64,000 nt of DNA, from positions 6,029,653 through 6,093,652 of the forward strand of contig NC_079478.1 in assembly GCF_026230105.1 (NCBI RefSeq), read 5' to 3'. The position numbers and the translations under genes are program-made. Shown piece by piece: positions 1 through 12,999 of this stretch. The notes beneath the pieces were generated by a model. The model searched no databases. It was given only the letters and a program-made list of their open reading frames with translations, and was not told the origin of the DNA. The DNA comes from Diorhabda sublineata (taxonomy: Eukaryota > Arthropoda > Insecta > Coleoptera > Chrysomelidae). Position 1 is the first letter of the stretch. Every line of letters starts with the position of its first letter.

Positions 1-1624
1 TCAAGAATATGAAACAACCTCGAATAAGGTTAAATGATAATCGGTATTCTCTAATTTCAATCTCAAATATGTAAACCAAATATTTCCGAAATTATTCATC
101 TGTTTGGTTTATGATTCTGCTTTTTTTGTCTCAGCTGCATTAACTTATGAATAAGCAAATGAAGAATTCATTTAATAGATAAAATATTTATTTAAGTTGA
201 GTATATTATACTCTGCTCAATAACTAGAACACCCTTCATTCCACAATCAATCATGTGAATATTATTAAATAGAAATATCACATTAGCCCACGATTTCAGC
301 CTTCCATTTGAAACACAAACATTTCATTCTGCTAGTCGATTACTTCACCCTCACATATTCCACATATTTTACTCAACACTCACATTTTAAAACCAAATTT
401 CGAAATTTTATGTAGATTCCATACAAAGCAACTAAAACTTTCTAATGTAACCCCCAGCTACTTAAGACGACATTTCAACGTCGATTGGGTGCCATTTGCT
501 GTAATATATTTAACTCCAGCTAACGTACATGGTGGCTCCATATGAACTGGATTTAAAAAACCAGAAAAATCTTGTTGATGAAAAATTCAATTCAGATTCA
601 TCACATTCTAGTGAACTATTTTGATAATAAAAATGCTTTTAGACTTCTTTTCATCGTCCTAAGATATTGAACCAAGTTTTGAAATTTAGTACACATCATA
701 GTTACCTAGAGCTTGAAAGTCTATAAGCTAGTTGGTTCCAATGGCACTTTATTATCAATAATAATAGAAAATTATGATAACATATCGAGGAAAGAATAAA
801 TCTCTCAAGTGAACAATAGAGACACAAAAACTGCACTAACTGACCTATGTAATGAGTAAGTGGAGCCAATTTGTCTCTTTGATATATTAGTTGTAATATA
901 GTCTGTGACAACTGTGCTAGTAGTGTCACGAATTCATCAAAAAGACCACTAAGACTTTTTTAATTCTAATGTTTAAAGATTGGTGATTGCACTGGAAAAT
1001 ACACTCGAATCGCTAAGGATGCACATAAATTAGTGAAAAGTGACTTGTTGCGTGTTTAGTGTAGTGTAAATGAATTAGAGATTAGATAAAATATACAAAA
1101 ATTAGGTTGAACTCTCAACAAAAGTGAAAAGAAAATATTACATTTATGCGAGATATAGATGAATGAATAATTAAATACATAAAAATGGTTTGAAAATGAT
1201 TTTACTAAAACACATTACATCGTGTGAGCTTTATTATGATATTTCACAATATCTGGGTCCACATATCTACCTTTTCTAGAGAGCGTTTTGTTGTTAAACA
1301 TGCATTGTCCCGGAAAAAACTTTGTAGCAAAGAGAGGATTATATTAGGGAACCACACAATCATGTAATAGTATCCAATAGAACATTTGGAATCACCAAAT
1401 TTTTACGTTTGTTAAGTTTGTCGTTTTTTGTTAGTAATATAGAATTTTAATCTACCCGAGAAACGATAACGCGACCAGTGAAATTAAATTAGTGATTAGT
1501 GCATTAGTCAGTGTAAAGTGAATGAATTAGAAGTAAGAAAGTACACCGGATGTTTGAATATATCAAACCGATAAGGTTATATGAAAATGTAGAGGCTATC
1601 GGAGGCATTGAAAAAACTGGATGA
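1..1624. other. AT-rich non-coding stretch
   Basis: No open frame with protein character, RNA gene or repeat boundary could be recognised here. The sequence is uniformly AT-rich and has stops in all frames. The small minus-strand frame near 702-929 has low-complexity hydrophobic content typical of chance translation. Confidence 0.5.
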
Positions 1625-2713
1625 TACATCGATGATCTCAGAAGAAAATACAAAAATTTTGGAAGAAAACGTTTTCTGCTTTAAGCTATATATACTTTCC
1701 CAGCCATGTTCAATAAGTTCCCTTTTTATAATAAGAATTGTTAAGCTCCTCAAAATAGCCGACATCACCTCTTCGTTGCTGGAAAATCTTTGACCATCAA
1801 GCGAGGGGTAAATCTGGCGAATAGGGTGCATGAGGTACTTCAATTCATGCATTTTGGCCATTGAACTAATGGATGTGTGAGATGGTGCATTGTCTTAATG
1901 AAACAACACCTTCTTCATAGCTAAAGGGGGATATTTTTGCTTGATTTGTTCGTTCAAACGTACCATAAGTTTTTCCATTTTCTAGATAGTCAATGAAAAT
2001 TTCAAGCACATCCCCATCCATGATCTTGCCTGCAGATGGAATAGTCTGCCTTTTTTAGAGCCGGTTCTCCCTTTTCAGTCCAATGTTTCAATTGTTTTTT
2101 TATCCGGGTGCGTAGTGATGCACCCACGTTTAATCTATTGTTATGAAACGACGCAAAAACAATCGATTGAAACATATTCACGATGCTTTTGTTGTTTCAT
2201 TGTGAGCAAACGCGACACCCATATTACGCACAGCTTACTCATGTCAAATTTTTCGGTTAGTAAGCGATGTACTGCCCTTTTTGAAACGCCAACTATGTCT
2301 GCCAGCTCACGCACTTTTAGTCGACGATCATCCAGTAATGGTTCGTGGATTTCTGGAGTCGTCACCTCATTTGATCGATCACTGCGATGCTGGTCTTCTC
2401 AGGTCGTACAGCTTGACTTAAAACTTAGCTACCCAATATATTACTCTTGATAATGGAGGTGCAGTCTCGCCCAGAGTAGAATCTAGTTCATCTTTTATAT
2501 TGGTTGGGCTAAGATCTTTCAAATAAAAGTATGGTATCACAAAACGATAATTTTTTCCATGTTTCATTATTGATGGTTGCTAAACAAATACTTTACAACG
2601 TGGCGTCATCAAACTTAAACAACATACTATATAGATTGTGTACTTTCTGGTATTTTTCAAGCAACTATTGCCATCTCTAGATCAGGTAAGGTACTTCTAG
2701 GACTGTCCTCGTA
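1625..2713 (-). mobile_element. mariner transposon, family 1 copy A, decayed transposase
   Basis: Both ends carry a mariner-type inverted repeat. The right end, read on the minus strand, begins TACGAGGACAGT and continues to GTACCTTACC; the left end reads TACATCGATGATCTCAGAAG. Both are bounded by TA, the usual mariner target. On the minus strand the transposase is readable in pieces: the helix-turn-helix part (LLDDRRLKVRELADIVGVSK, 2141-2365, followed by RLLTMKQQKH), a stop just after the first catalytic aspartate region (ID-stop-TWVHHYAP near 2110-2135), KKVLFH-stop-DNAPSH around 1895, and the C-terminal KMHELKYL and QRFSSNEEV at 1780-1860. The PDLAPSDYFLF stretch is missing and several frames are broken. 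It is an inactive fossil. It is the same family and orientation as the copy near 55.4-56.3 kb. Confidence 0.9.
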
Positions 2714-3559
2714 TTATCTTCGCCACAAATTTCATAGAATGTCGCAATTATTCCTAGTTAAAATGTTTAAAGTTATCAATTTGTATTTATAATCCATGCT
2801 TTGATGTTTCACCTTGTTAATCATCCGTCGCCGATATAGACATCAACCGTTGCGAATATGTAAAATTTGCGAGTATTTGAGAAATCTATTTGAAATGCAT
2901 GGTTTCAGCATATTCCAGTAGATAGTTTCTAGGTACCTTTCTGGTTCCCTAGAAACTTTGGTTTCTCTTTTCGAAGGAAAAGTTGAGGTACACACCAGCT
3001 GTTGACGACTATGCAAATATTGAAGGTGCTCGAAGAAGCGCGGGCCCTTTTAAGAGGAGAAATCAGGAACGGATTGTGTAGTGCGCATATTACAGAGATT
3101 TCTTTGAGCAGATTACCATATATTGATGACAACAGTATTAGATTGGATAAATATTGAATCGAAATCCTATAATAGAGAATTGTGATGGAATTCGAACATG
3201 ATTCGATTAAACATTTGCTTAATGAATATGTTACCTGCACATAGATAATATATTAGTCTATATTAACAATTTTTCTATGTATAGGGTTAAGTTGATATTT
3301 TGAAACAGAAGTTATAGGTTTGGTAGATATCAAATTCCTTCAAGTGAGCTAAGTTCATAAAAGACTAAGGAACTATAGCTCTTTCTTAACACTACTTTTT
3401 GCTTTGTAATAAACATATTCTATAAGTCTATTCGAATCTTTAAATTCACTCAATTCTGTATGGTTATTTCCAAATTCTAAATTTACACTCCAACTCCAAC
3501 CAATTAAACTGTCGAAAGGCATTGAAGCCCTCTGAGTGGTTCATATGTTCATTAAAAAA
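2714..3559. other. Non-coding stretch between two transposon remnants
   Basis: I see no supported gene here. The minus-strand frame at 2929-3240 has no recognisable domain, and its composition matches the AT-rich surroundings. Confidence 0.4.
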
Positions 3560-3964
3560 CTTGTATTGTCTGAAGGTTAGAAGATTTAGGCGTCGTGCTT
3601 TTGAGCTCAGTTGAAAGGATCAGCATCAACTGATTCCGCTTCACTGCTAGAGTCGGAATTAAAATAAAAAAACTCGTCTTCTTGGTGGCGTGTGTTATTG
3701 GCTGCTGTGTTGACTGTTAAAAGCTCTGGGATTTACTGATATTTCCTTCTTTACGAATGATTTAAAAATGTTTATACACTCCTTTTGATCAGCGGCAGTT
3801 AGACATACTAGCCACTTTTTTTTAAATCTTGGGTAACACAGAGCTGCAACGGCTACATATTTACTGGTTTCACTCGAAAGAGTGTAAAACTCTTCAAATC
3901 TTTTGGAATTGGAATAAGGAATGTTTACATTTTGAATTGATTGTTTTCTTAGACAGAATTTCAT
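3560..3964 (-). pseudogene. hAT-type transposase C-terminal remnant
   Basis: The minus-strand frame at 3695-3964 contains KYVAVAALCYPRFKKKWLVC followed by a KECINIFKSFVKKE-like segment. This resembles the stretch of insect hAT transposases where a conserved 'HPRFK..WL' block precedes the C-terminal dimerisation region. After a frameshift near 3695 the same strand continues with an acidic, serine-rich segment (DEFFYFNSDSSSEAES, about 3630-3665), as is common before the hAT dimerisation domain. The conserved 'PSSAPVERLFS' block itself was not found, so the element is truncated. hAT transposases move DNA by cut and paste with 8-bp target duplications. No inverted repeats could be assigned to this piece. 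Confidence 0.55.
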
Positions 3965-5910
3965 TTTGGCTCGATTGTTACTGCTTTTGAAGTAGCATAT
4001 TTATGTATTGCATAAGCTGATGGTGTTGCTCTTCCAATAAATTAAATAAATAAGTAGTTAATAGTTAATCAAATTCACGATTGAAAATTATGATTAATAA
4101 TCTTAATCATTTCAAATTTGATTATGATTAATTATTCTTAATAAAATTTTTTTATTATGATTTGAAGGATCCTAATGTCTTAAAATGTTATCCTATATAA
4201 CTTGCTTTTATTTAGTTGCAAACATAGAATCAAATCTGAAAATTTATTATAATTGGAATACTCAGAACATATTGTTCACATTATAAAATTATCCTAGGTA
4301 CAGTATCTTCTATTGCTAGAGAATATTTAGTCTTAACATGACCAATGTCTTTAAATAAATCAACTTATAAGTGGCTTGGTCCAATCCTGCTAAAATGGGT
4401 CCCCTGTAGGCAAAAGCAAAATGGAAATACGATGAGAGAACGCAACCTGCTTGTCTCTTTACTCCTCCTGATGCGTGGAATTATGAAAACGACTTGAGAA
4501 ATATGGAATTGATGCATAAATTGGTGCTGAGTGAGGTCGGTAAGGGGGTTGAGGAGGTAAAGGAGAAGACTAAACACGTCACAGTTCGGGGCGAAGAAGG
4601 ATTTCGGGGTTAGTTGAAAAATGAATTGGATTTTGTTATAGATTTGCATTTTCTGTTTCAGAAGCAATTGTGATGTGATATATATCTTAGCAAAGCCGTG
4701 CTGAACGGCGACTACATTAATACAAAATTTGAGTTGAAAATTTATATGATATTCAAAAGTTATCATTCATATCATTATGTTGTGAAGTAATTGATTTTCA
4801 ATATTGAAATTATTGAAATGGTATGAAAGAAAGCAAATTTGCATACTCTTGACAGCTTTTTTAGCATGTAATAAAAAATATTTTCACTAATATAATGTTG
4901 AATTGATACATGAACATTTTCAAACAACTACAAACGCAATAAGGTGCACAAAATACTATTAAACTACTTGTATCCCTGTATAATGATAAAGAACTTCATA
5001 TTACAGAGAAATAAATTGCCAAGAGTATATACAGATGTGAAAATAAAGGGAATATTTTGTTTAGAAGTATTATTAGTTTGAGACACCCGTATGAAGTCTT
5101 TTAAATTGTGTACTCTTCTCGTATAGTGATTGGGGGCCTTTGAGATGTAGGTGAGGCTTGAAATGGGGTAAATATAATAATGGAAGATTCTCAAAAAATA
5201 TTTATATTTATAAGCTATGATTATCTGGGACAAATGAAGAAAGAGTAGAATCGAGTATGTAACAGATACTAGCAGAAGTCAAAGATCATAGCTATAATAA
5301 GTGCTCAAAGATTCTAATCAATATATTGAAGTCCGTTTCAATTTACTATTGCTGCAAGTAATGACATGTGCCAACGTTGAATGAATGATTGAAATCATTT
5401 CTGGAAGGCTCTTATATCTTTCATCTGTTTTGTCTTGGTCTGTTTAATATCATGAATTGCATTACAACGTTTCTCTTTCAGTACATTATCACTGGGAATC
5501 GATAGTTATGTGAGATCTATTTCAATTTTTTTCAATTAATTCATTTTGATTTAACAGAATAAAGATCGAAAAAACTTGAATAACATCAAAATACGTAGTG
5601 AAAAATATATGTAATACTTAGAAAATACGCATATTATCAAGTTTTCTTTTTTAAAAAAGCAGAAATGCCATTATGTGACGGTTTAACCGATCTTTCTTCC
5701 ATCTCTTTTAAATACTAGTAGAAGCAGTTTGATTATTCCATAGTATGATTTGTCAGCAAGATTTGTGAGAATTTTTAGCACAATTTCTTCATAATTTAAT
5801 GTTTAAGGGTCTCGACTACCACAACGCAAAACATTTCCAATCCTCACATTCTGAAACAGTCATAAACTTTTTAGATCTGTCAATAGCAACAAGACTTCCC
5901 GCGTAAGTTG
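3965..5910. other. Non-coding stretch
   Basis: No gene is recognised. The block at about 4370-4620 is richer in G (many gag/agg triplets) than its surroundings, but on neither strand does it give a convincing protein. The rest is AT-rich with no repeat boundary that I could place. Confidence 0.4.
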
Positions 5911-6293
5911 AGGCCGATTCATAAACTTGACTCCGTTTGCCGTTTCCGTTAGCTGTTACAAAAAATTATGAACATTTAACTACCCAAGACCATTCATAGT
6001 TGACGTTAGAACGTTATGTTGAGGTTATTCCTCTTCTGTTTGTTTGTTTATGGTGGTCTTTTAGCTTTAGTTGTTTTCTCTTCGTTATTTTTCATAATAT
6101 TGTCTATAAATACCGGATTACAAAGAAAAAAAACCAAAAATAGAAAGCAGGACATACCTAGGTCAGAAAGAACTGCTAACGACAGCTACGTCAAGTTTAT
6201 GAATACGGTATGAAATTTGTTACGAACGTCAAACGGCAAACGTCACCCGCTAACGGCAACGACAACCGGAAAGTCTAGTTTATGAATCGGCCT
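5911..6293. repeat. MITE-like element with about 50-bp inverted repeats
   Basis: The left end reads AGGCCGATTCATAAACTTGA and the right end, reverse-complemented, reads AGGCCGATTCATAAACTAGA. The similarity continues inward through CCGTTAGC and TTTGCCG blocks for about 50 bp. The 383-bp body has no transposase. A 65-residue plus-strand frame at 6016-6213 begins with a hydrophobic run but looks like chance. Short size, long inverted repeats and no coding capacity fit a miniature inverted-repeat transposable element. A target duplication was not clear, so the superfamily is unassigned. Confidence 0.8.
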
Positions 6294-6639
6294 TATTCTT
6301 GAAAAGTAACGACCCCATCGGCGAAATATTTGTCCCCTGAATTGGTACCCTTCTTTTAACATTCCATTCGGACTCCTAGCATCTATACTTCATGTTTTAA
6401 CTAACATTGCCATTTGAAGAACTCATAATATGAGGAGGACAACTGATCTTAATAATAAAAATAATGACGTCAAAATTTGAAATATTTAGATTCGAATTTC
6501 ACTATTCGAAGTTTTCTAAGAAAATTTGAGGAATAATCGTCCAATTCCACAGATCTTTTTCACATATTGCGATATAACACTCCAGCTTATTGATAAAATA
6601 TATTTGGGATGGAATTTTTCCTTATTCAGTCATTTACGA

Positions 6640-7080
6640 AGATATATCATTTTCGACGACACGAGTAAAAACAACACAATTTCGTGTTGGATATAGATTG
6701 ACCGTGACTAACAGCTTTCGGCCGAAGACATTTCGCGTTACAACGTCGGCATGCAGATGAAACAGATGAGCATCGCGTCCGTCCGTCCGCACCACAGCTT
6801 CCCTCGATGATGCCAAGGATGATTGATCAGCCCCCTAATTGGATGATCGATGGGTTAAGTTCATCAAGTGCCGTTCGCACCATCATTCTCTCCTCGTGGC
6901 CTTCCTGATTTCGAGTACGTTCAAATTAGGCCGATATATTTCTTCCTTTTCCGTTCCCCCCTATGTTCGTTTTACCCCCCACGGCAACTACGACATGTAC
7001 ACTCTACCCGGGATATGTTCGATACTTAACAAATGATTTTGCGGGGGCTCGCTAAACAATGTGAGGGACGCTGTTTGTAT
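6640..7080. promoter_or_regulatory. GC-richer block with homeodomain-type motifs, candidate enhancer
   Basis: This block is clearly richer in GC and CpG than its flanks and shows no transposon similarity. Between about 6810 and 6860 it packs GGATGATTGATCAG, CCTAATTGG and ATGATCGATGG. The first matches the TGATTGAT form bound by Exd/Pbx-Hox partners and the second carries the TAATTG core of homeodomain proteins. Open frames on both strands (6634-6816 minus, 6839-7036 plus) show no known domain and are probably side effects of the composition. A conserved non-coding element is the simplest reading. A short exon cannot be excluded. Confidence 0.35.
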
Positions 7081-7519
7081 CATCTTATCTTTCAGATGGG
7101 CTGTGTCAAATGGATGTATGTTCTTAAATTGAAATGATAAAAAAGGATCATTTTGTTCAGTACTAATCAGAATTTTACGTGATATGACAATGAAATTTTA
7201 TACCTCATCAATAAACTCGAATTACATGATTTCATTTGATGGGACAAATATTTAATTAAGTTGAAATTTATGGTGATTTAAAAATTTATCAGTCAGCAAA
7301 AAAAGATTTGAATATTGTCAACAGTTCAGAGAAATAGATTGTTTTATTCAAAAGGAGATAAATGACTATTTCAAGAGAGTTGATGGTTTCTAAACAGGAC
7401 CATACACCAAAATCTTTGAACAAAAAGCAATACTATTTTTAGGACACGAATTTTACAAACAGCATGAAGAAATAGCAAATGCCTATCACTGTTTATGGCA
7501 GATCTATCATGAATAGTCA
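7081..7519. other. Non-coding stretch
   Basis: AT-rich, with no gene or repeat recognised. Confidence 0.4.
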
Positions 7520-7935
7520 CTTTCAAAAGCAGGCTATTTTTGGGGGGTTTCTATGTGCCACTTTCCAAGGTGTTAGTACTACTCCTTTAAAGTATTTAAC
7601 CCTCCTAGGAAAGGGGATGCTCTGCTGTTTACATGGCTTTCTCTCGTAGAATTTGCAAATGTCTTCCATGCCCATTGTCTTCGATATATTCGACAGGGCA
7701 GTTCGACCCACCAGTTTCATCTTGTTTTTGGTCAAAACAAGAAGTTCTTTAGATTTCTTAGTTGTGGATATGGATCTCTTGAATTGTCTTAGGCCTGGAG
7801 TGTTTCTTCAGTAAAACTCTTTCTGAGTGAGACCAAAGTAGGGCTCTGGTTCAAGATATGGAGTCGTTGCCCCTTTTTTGGCAAGGCTGCTTGCTTCCTC
7901 ATTTCCTCGTATACCCTTGGGGCGTTGAAACTTAC
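7520..7935 (-). pseudogene. LINE (I/Jockey/R1-like) RNase H and tail remnant
   Basis: Minus-strand translation gives PKGIRGNEEASSLAKKG near 7880-7930, the end of an RNase H domain (compare the usual GH.G..GNE.AD.LA). It is followed by TTPYLEPEPYFGLTQKEFY, and after a stop by the tail LLVLTKNKMKLVGRTALS, a Cys-containing stretch and FKGVVLTPWKVAHRNPPKI. That order is characteristic of non-LTR retrotransposons carrying RNase H. Stops and a frameshift inactivate it. RNase H removes the RNA strand during target-primed reverse transcription. The 3' end of the element is not clearly marked by a poly(A) tract. Confidence 0.75.
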
Positions 7936-8102
7936 CTCATGAAATGAAAAATAATGGATAGTCAACATTTTTAGATTCTTTAGTAATTAAAGAATGAATG
8001 TAGAATTTTGCGCAAAAGAGGTTATCCCTCTGGAAATATTTTTAGCGGTTCATTAGTCTATTCATTCAGTATAAAATAGTTAAGTTAGTAGATTTTAGTA
8101 TA

Positions 8103-8196
8103 CCTCTAGTCTCTGACGACGATAACTTGGGTATCGAAGCCTGCGTCAGACAGAATAATTGTTGGTGTGGTGGTAGTGTAAACAGTGTGTTCAGTA
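8103..8196 (+). repeat. Dispersed short repeat, copy A
   Basis: One of four related sequences of about 90-105 bp, all in the same orientation. Shared blocks are GTCTCTGA, then GATAACTTGG(G/T)TATCGAA, then GTCAGACAG, then GTTGGTGTGGTGGTAGTG, then AACAGTGTGTTCAGT. The GATAAC..GTTATC core forms a small hairpin in the consensus. No protein is evident on either strand. It could be a short non-autonomous element or a conserved piece of a larger transposon. Confidence 0.75.
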
Positions 8197-11100
8197 CAAT
8201 TGTTTCGTGACGAATATCAACATTTTCTTCACTCAGGAATTCGAATTGTTTATGGGAACAAGTCTTTCTTTATATATGTTGTGTGTTTCGGTAAGGTTAG
8301 GTTTAAGATAAATCTGCTGGAATGTGAAAGAGTATTCTGCAGCCCGAAAGTGAACAGTTTGACTCTATAAAAACTTTATTTCGTATGGTTACTGTAGGGT
8401 CCTCTTAGTGTCACGGTTTCTCTGCTACTCCTAAAATACTTTTCCCAATTCTACTATCCCCAATTCTACTACCTCTGATTTGAATTTCGAGAAAATCTTT
8501 GGAGGAGTTACCCCTAAAATCTTTTTTGAGAAAATTGTACCCTAATGTATGTCATCTTAGAATGGCAATGTTCTTCTTATTTATTTGAAAAGATTTTTCA
8601 CGGTGGTGTGACTTTATACACACGGGTGTGTCCACTATCCATTGAGCTATTCACTAATACTTATTACTAAACAATTATCTAATTCTTAGCACACTAATTT
8701 ATTTGTATACACCGTTCACTCTTTTACTATTCCAATGTCATCACTATGAATGACATCCCATTATCTACTGCATTTATTGACTCTTAATGGCTCTGTATAA
8801 TGCTGTCAATAAACAAAAAGGTCTACTAAGAAATTTTCCCTAAAAAACAGTTAAAACATAATGTCACCAACTTATAGAAACGATATAAAGAAATGCCTTA
8901 CCTTATATGACTTGTACCCGGCGCAACCACCAATCTTTAGGTTTCATTACTAGAACAACACTGGTTATCAGTGAGTGAGTTCGTAACAGAATAAACCTTT
9001 TTGAGTTAAATGGAATTCTTGTTCAGAGGTTTATAGTTTTCAAATTTAAAAAAATTAGATGGGAACGTTTAGTTGGAAAATGTTAGTAGATTCAATGCAA
9101 TAATAAACCTGGTGTCATTGAGATTATCAAGTAGCTTTGTTTGTGATACCACATTATAATTATTCGCTATACTTAAATAACTTATTTGTGACTCCAATAT
9201 AAATAAAATTCATCCAAATGACATAAGGAATATTCCTATTAACGATCAGAGGAACCATTAAAAAAATCTTCCTCTCGGAAACCATTAACGACGATGGAAA
9301 ATTCGCTGCATTAAAAAAATCATCGTAGTGATTGTGAAAAGTCAAGTGTGTAATCTTTAATTCAAAAGTGTATTAAGCGTTGCCGGATAGAGTTCGCGAG
9401 AGAAAATGATGAACCGACAAAATGACGGCAAGATTGGAGTGTGTTTGTGCTGTTGACACCCTCTGCAATCAGATTTTCACAGGATTTTCCCGTCCAGATC
9501 CATTGACGCGCTTCTGTTGAAAGAAAACTGAATATCAGCACTGAGCAATTTGGTTATGAGTAAAATGATTTTGAAAAATACTAATTTAATAATGTAACGA
9601 AGAATCTTTTTTGAGTGAACCACAACAAATTAAAATTAATCTATACAAAAATTCTCATATGTTTAGATTCGTACATTTTTTCACAATTGAAGTATTAGCT
9701 GTAGTACATGATAACAAACTTATCAAAAAAGAAATATATTATACAGAAAAACAACTGATTGAATTGTTATTCTGGATAAAGCTTATTCAAACATCAACTT
9801 ATATTCTAAAAACACATGAAGCAACGGTTCATATTTTGTGCAAACCAGACCCCCGCGAAGTGCTTCTTAGATGCTCTTGACACGAAGTTGGCGGAGGCGG
9901 CAGAAGTACTAATCCACACTCTCGATTCTAGATTCACGCCGTCACGTTTTTTGAGTAGTGTTTACACTCTCGCGTTTCCTTGTGGAGCATCGTAGAAGGT
10001 GTAAAGTAACAATGTTAATCGTAGCAAATAGTTTAGTAATCTAAAAACGATTTTGACTTCATCTACCAGCTGATTGTCGATTTTAACTTAGAATTTCGTG
10101 TTCAATTTTCGTTGGAAATTTCACAATTGTTATTGAATGCGTTTTCCATAAAAGTTTAATAACAATAAGGTATATTTATATTGAAATGTTGAAAAGTATG
10201 AAAACCGCAAACCTCAGTAATAGATAAATCACGCTGCTCATGAGAATTAATAGTAGACAGCCGTTTAACGGGAATTCAGATTACTGCATACACACACTGG
10301 TCAACCAGGGTAGAAAGTATCATTTTATATGATTACGAACCGATTAACTTGATCATATTTCGAGCAATAATGAACGTGATTCAGGTTAGTTTCTGAACTT
10401 TCAGATCATGATCATAGTTTTCTTTGTGCAAAGTACTTGTTTGATCAATATAATTTTATCAAACAAGGAAGTAACTGATACATAAAGAACCCTGTTTTTA
10501 ATAGATACAACCTAAATTACACAAATTCGTGAGAATTATAAATGAAACGAATGTCTGTTCTTTCACGTAATTGCAAGTCGAATTTATAATTTGCGCCGAA
10601 AAGATTTTTTTGGTATACCACAAAAAAAAACAGGACTGTTTGATATTAAATTGAACTTGAACATTTATTGAGCGCCGCCACTGTATAGAAAATCATCAAG
10701 GGTGTGGAGGATATCTTTCGCAGTAATGTTTCTTTCAAAAGAAACCGCTTTTTATCGCTCCAAGAGAGCATCGCCTTTTTATTTTGACTTCTCATTCATC
10801 AACAGGTATTAGATTAACTTTTTCTTGCTTGTATTTATTTTCAACCCTCCAAAACGGTGATTACATTTGAAAGCACTGAAAATTCTAATCTAATCATCTC
10901 AATCTTAAAAGGAAATAAATAAGATTTGTAATAGATGCAATGATCTTTCGTTGGTCATTTTAAATTATTTCTTTGTCATCTTCTTTGTGAATCATTTAAC
11001 CTCTGTATGTCAATATGAATCTAATCCATATTTTGGAACAAAAAAATCGTCGTGGAGGATCCAGCTCTGGCAACATAGGAATTAGACATATTCAACTTTT

Positions 11101-11470
11101 TAGTAACAAAGCCGTTATAAGGTCATTAAAAGGAAAAGCGAAAAATCGATGCTTCAATTTCTAAGTCAGCTAAATATTATACGGGTATAAGACAAAAGTT
11201 TTTCATCGTGCTAACATGCATTTGACGCGATACTGTTGCAACATTGAGAAGGTATATGGTAAAAAATCTATCCAAGCAATTTACGGATTTGGTAACTTGC
11301 TTGGGTATGAAACTATTCATGATGACTATCCAGGTTTTATTGACCATAAATGACAAAAAGTTAACGCGTTAACCTAACCTAACCATAGTTAAAAACACTC
11401 TAAAAGACCTGATGACTTATATAAATATTCTTAAAAAAAAAATGAGTTACCCCAAATAAAAATTTATAGT
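8197..11470. other. Non-coding stretch with two GC-richer patches
   Basis: No gene is supported. Patches at about 9385-9530 and 9870-9990 are richer in CpG (gcgagag, gacgcgctt, gttggcggaggcggcag) than the surrounding DNA and could be conserved non-coding elements. A third small patch lies at about 10670-10790. The 89-residue frame at 9611-9880 has no recognisable domain. Confidence 0.35.
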
Positions 11471-11674
11471 GTGGAACACGACTATATGATCATGAAGATT
11501 CTTGATTGTTTTCCTTATTATGTTTCATTCAATGCTATAGAACTGCTTTGGATTACATTAAAAGTAAAACTACGCAAAGAAAACGGTATAACTACTTCAA
11601 GTACGGCAGTAAATAAAAACATATGTCAAGTTATATGGAAAATTGTTTGGAAAAAGTATGTGAATACAAAATAA
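11471..11674 (+). pseudogene. Possible Tc1/IS630-type transposase C-terminal fragment
   Basis: The frame reads LDCFPYYVSFNAIELLWITL then KVKLRKENGITT, and ends VIWKIVWKKYVNTK. This resembles the end of Tc1/DDE_3 transposases found in insects, where 'LPPYHC.LNPIEL.W...K' carries the last catalytic acidic residue and a 'W..CV.H' helix follows. The likeness is partial (the usual 'PPYHC' is now PYYVS). No upstream catalytic parts or inverted repeats were identified, so this is an inactive scrap at best. Confidence 0.4.
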
Positions 11675-12999
11675 AGAAAGAAACTTTATGTTTCATCACA
11701 GTTTTACCATAGTAACGCCAATAATAAGTCTTGACGATTTCAGTTCCGAAGAGTTCTCGTTTTTAGATGGATGCGTTAGTTTTCAATATTTAGTACGAAA
11801 CTGTTGGTGATACGTAATGTTTGATTTGCACCTATGAGGTGGATTTAAAGCAACTTGATGCTAATATAAGGTTCGCTTTATTGATTGAACGTCAAATACA
11901 ATGTGAATAATTTCATCTCTTATAATAAACACAATGTGGAAGTAATTGACTATTTGACGATACCGGAGTGAAATTAATTTATGAATTACTGTATATTATT
12001 TTTTTGGACTCGCCATTTTAAGCATGTAATTGAAAAATGATAAATTTTTCTCATCTATTATCATCGAAAACCTTGTAGAAAACATTTACTGAGCTATTTT
12101 CTACCTTATTTAAGAATCCGTTGTTATAATATCTTTAAACAAAAGTCATTACTTGAAGAGCAAAAAACATCAGTTGAAGCGATCTGACGACCACCTCTTT
12201 TCTTTAGGAGGTATAAAGGAAAGGGGATATAAAGAGTTACATTAACGGTATAAAAAAAATGAAATGCAGGAGAAACGTGCGGCTAAAAAGCAATTACCGT
12301 GCAAAAAGGCACCTGCCACTGACTACGACTTGCACCTAAGAAACGTTTTAATTAGCCCATTATGTTAATTATATGACCTTCAAGGGTTGCTTTTGATTTT
12401 TCATTTTTAGTACTCCTCTCTTTAAAACGATTTTACAACCCGAAGCTGAAAGGAAGATTAATGGGAATGCTTTTGTTATTCAATATATAAAATTTGATTA
12501 CGTTACACCACAGTAATTTCGGTGTTTTTATATTTTACTGAATAATAGTGTTTGTAGTTACCCACATTTATTTCTCATTATTGTTCTTACGAAAAAATTA
12601 ATGAAGAACCTACACTTGTGAATTGGACAATCACCTTTGGCGTCAAATAAATTTCTTCTCAAATAGGTGCGGCAGAAAAATAAGACAAATTATTTAAGCT
12701 GCATCTATATATAATCTTATATCTCGTAATTTCATGAATAGAAAGTTCACTGCAGCAATTTTAATCATATCGTTTCTTTATTGTCTTTCATGGAGCATTG
12801 AGGGAAAAATAGACTCAAATCAGCAGAAATGCTGAAATCTGTTTATAGTGTTGATAAAGTAACTTCAAAACTGTTCAAAAATAATATGAACGGGTCAAAA
12901 GTAGATAAAAATCAATTAAGAAGCAGCGACGGATAATACGTTCTTTCAAAAAAGGAAATGTGACAAAAGAGGACAAACTTATACATCCAAACAGGCGAT
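11675..12999. other. Non-coding stretch
   Basis: No gene is recognised. The patch at 12190-12340 (gaaacgtgcggctaaaaag through ctgccactgactacgactt) is GC-richer and could be conserved non-coding DNA. Confidence 0.35.

Noticed and set aside
702..929. Minus-strand 75-codon frame as a gene
   Set aside because: Low-complexity Leu/Ile/Tyr composition from AT-rich DNA, no true ATG context or domain.
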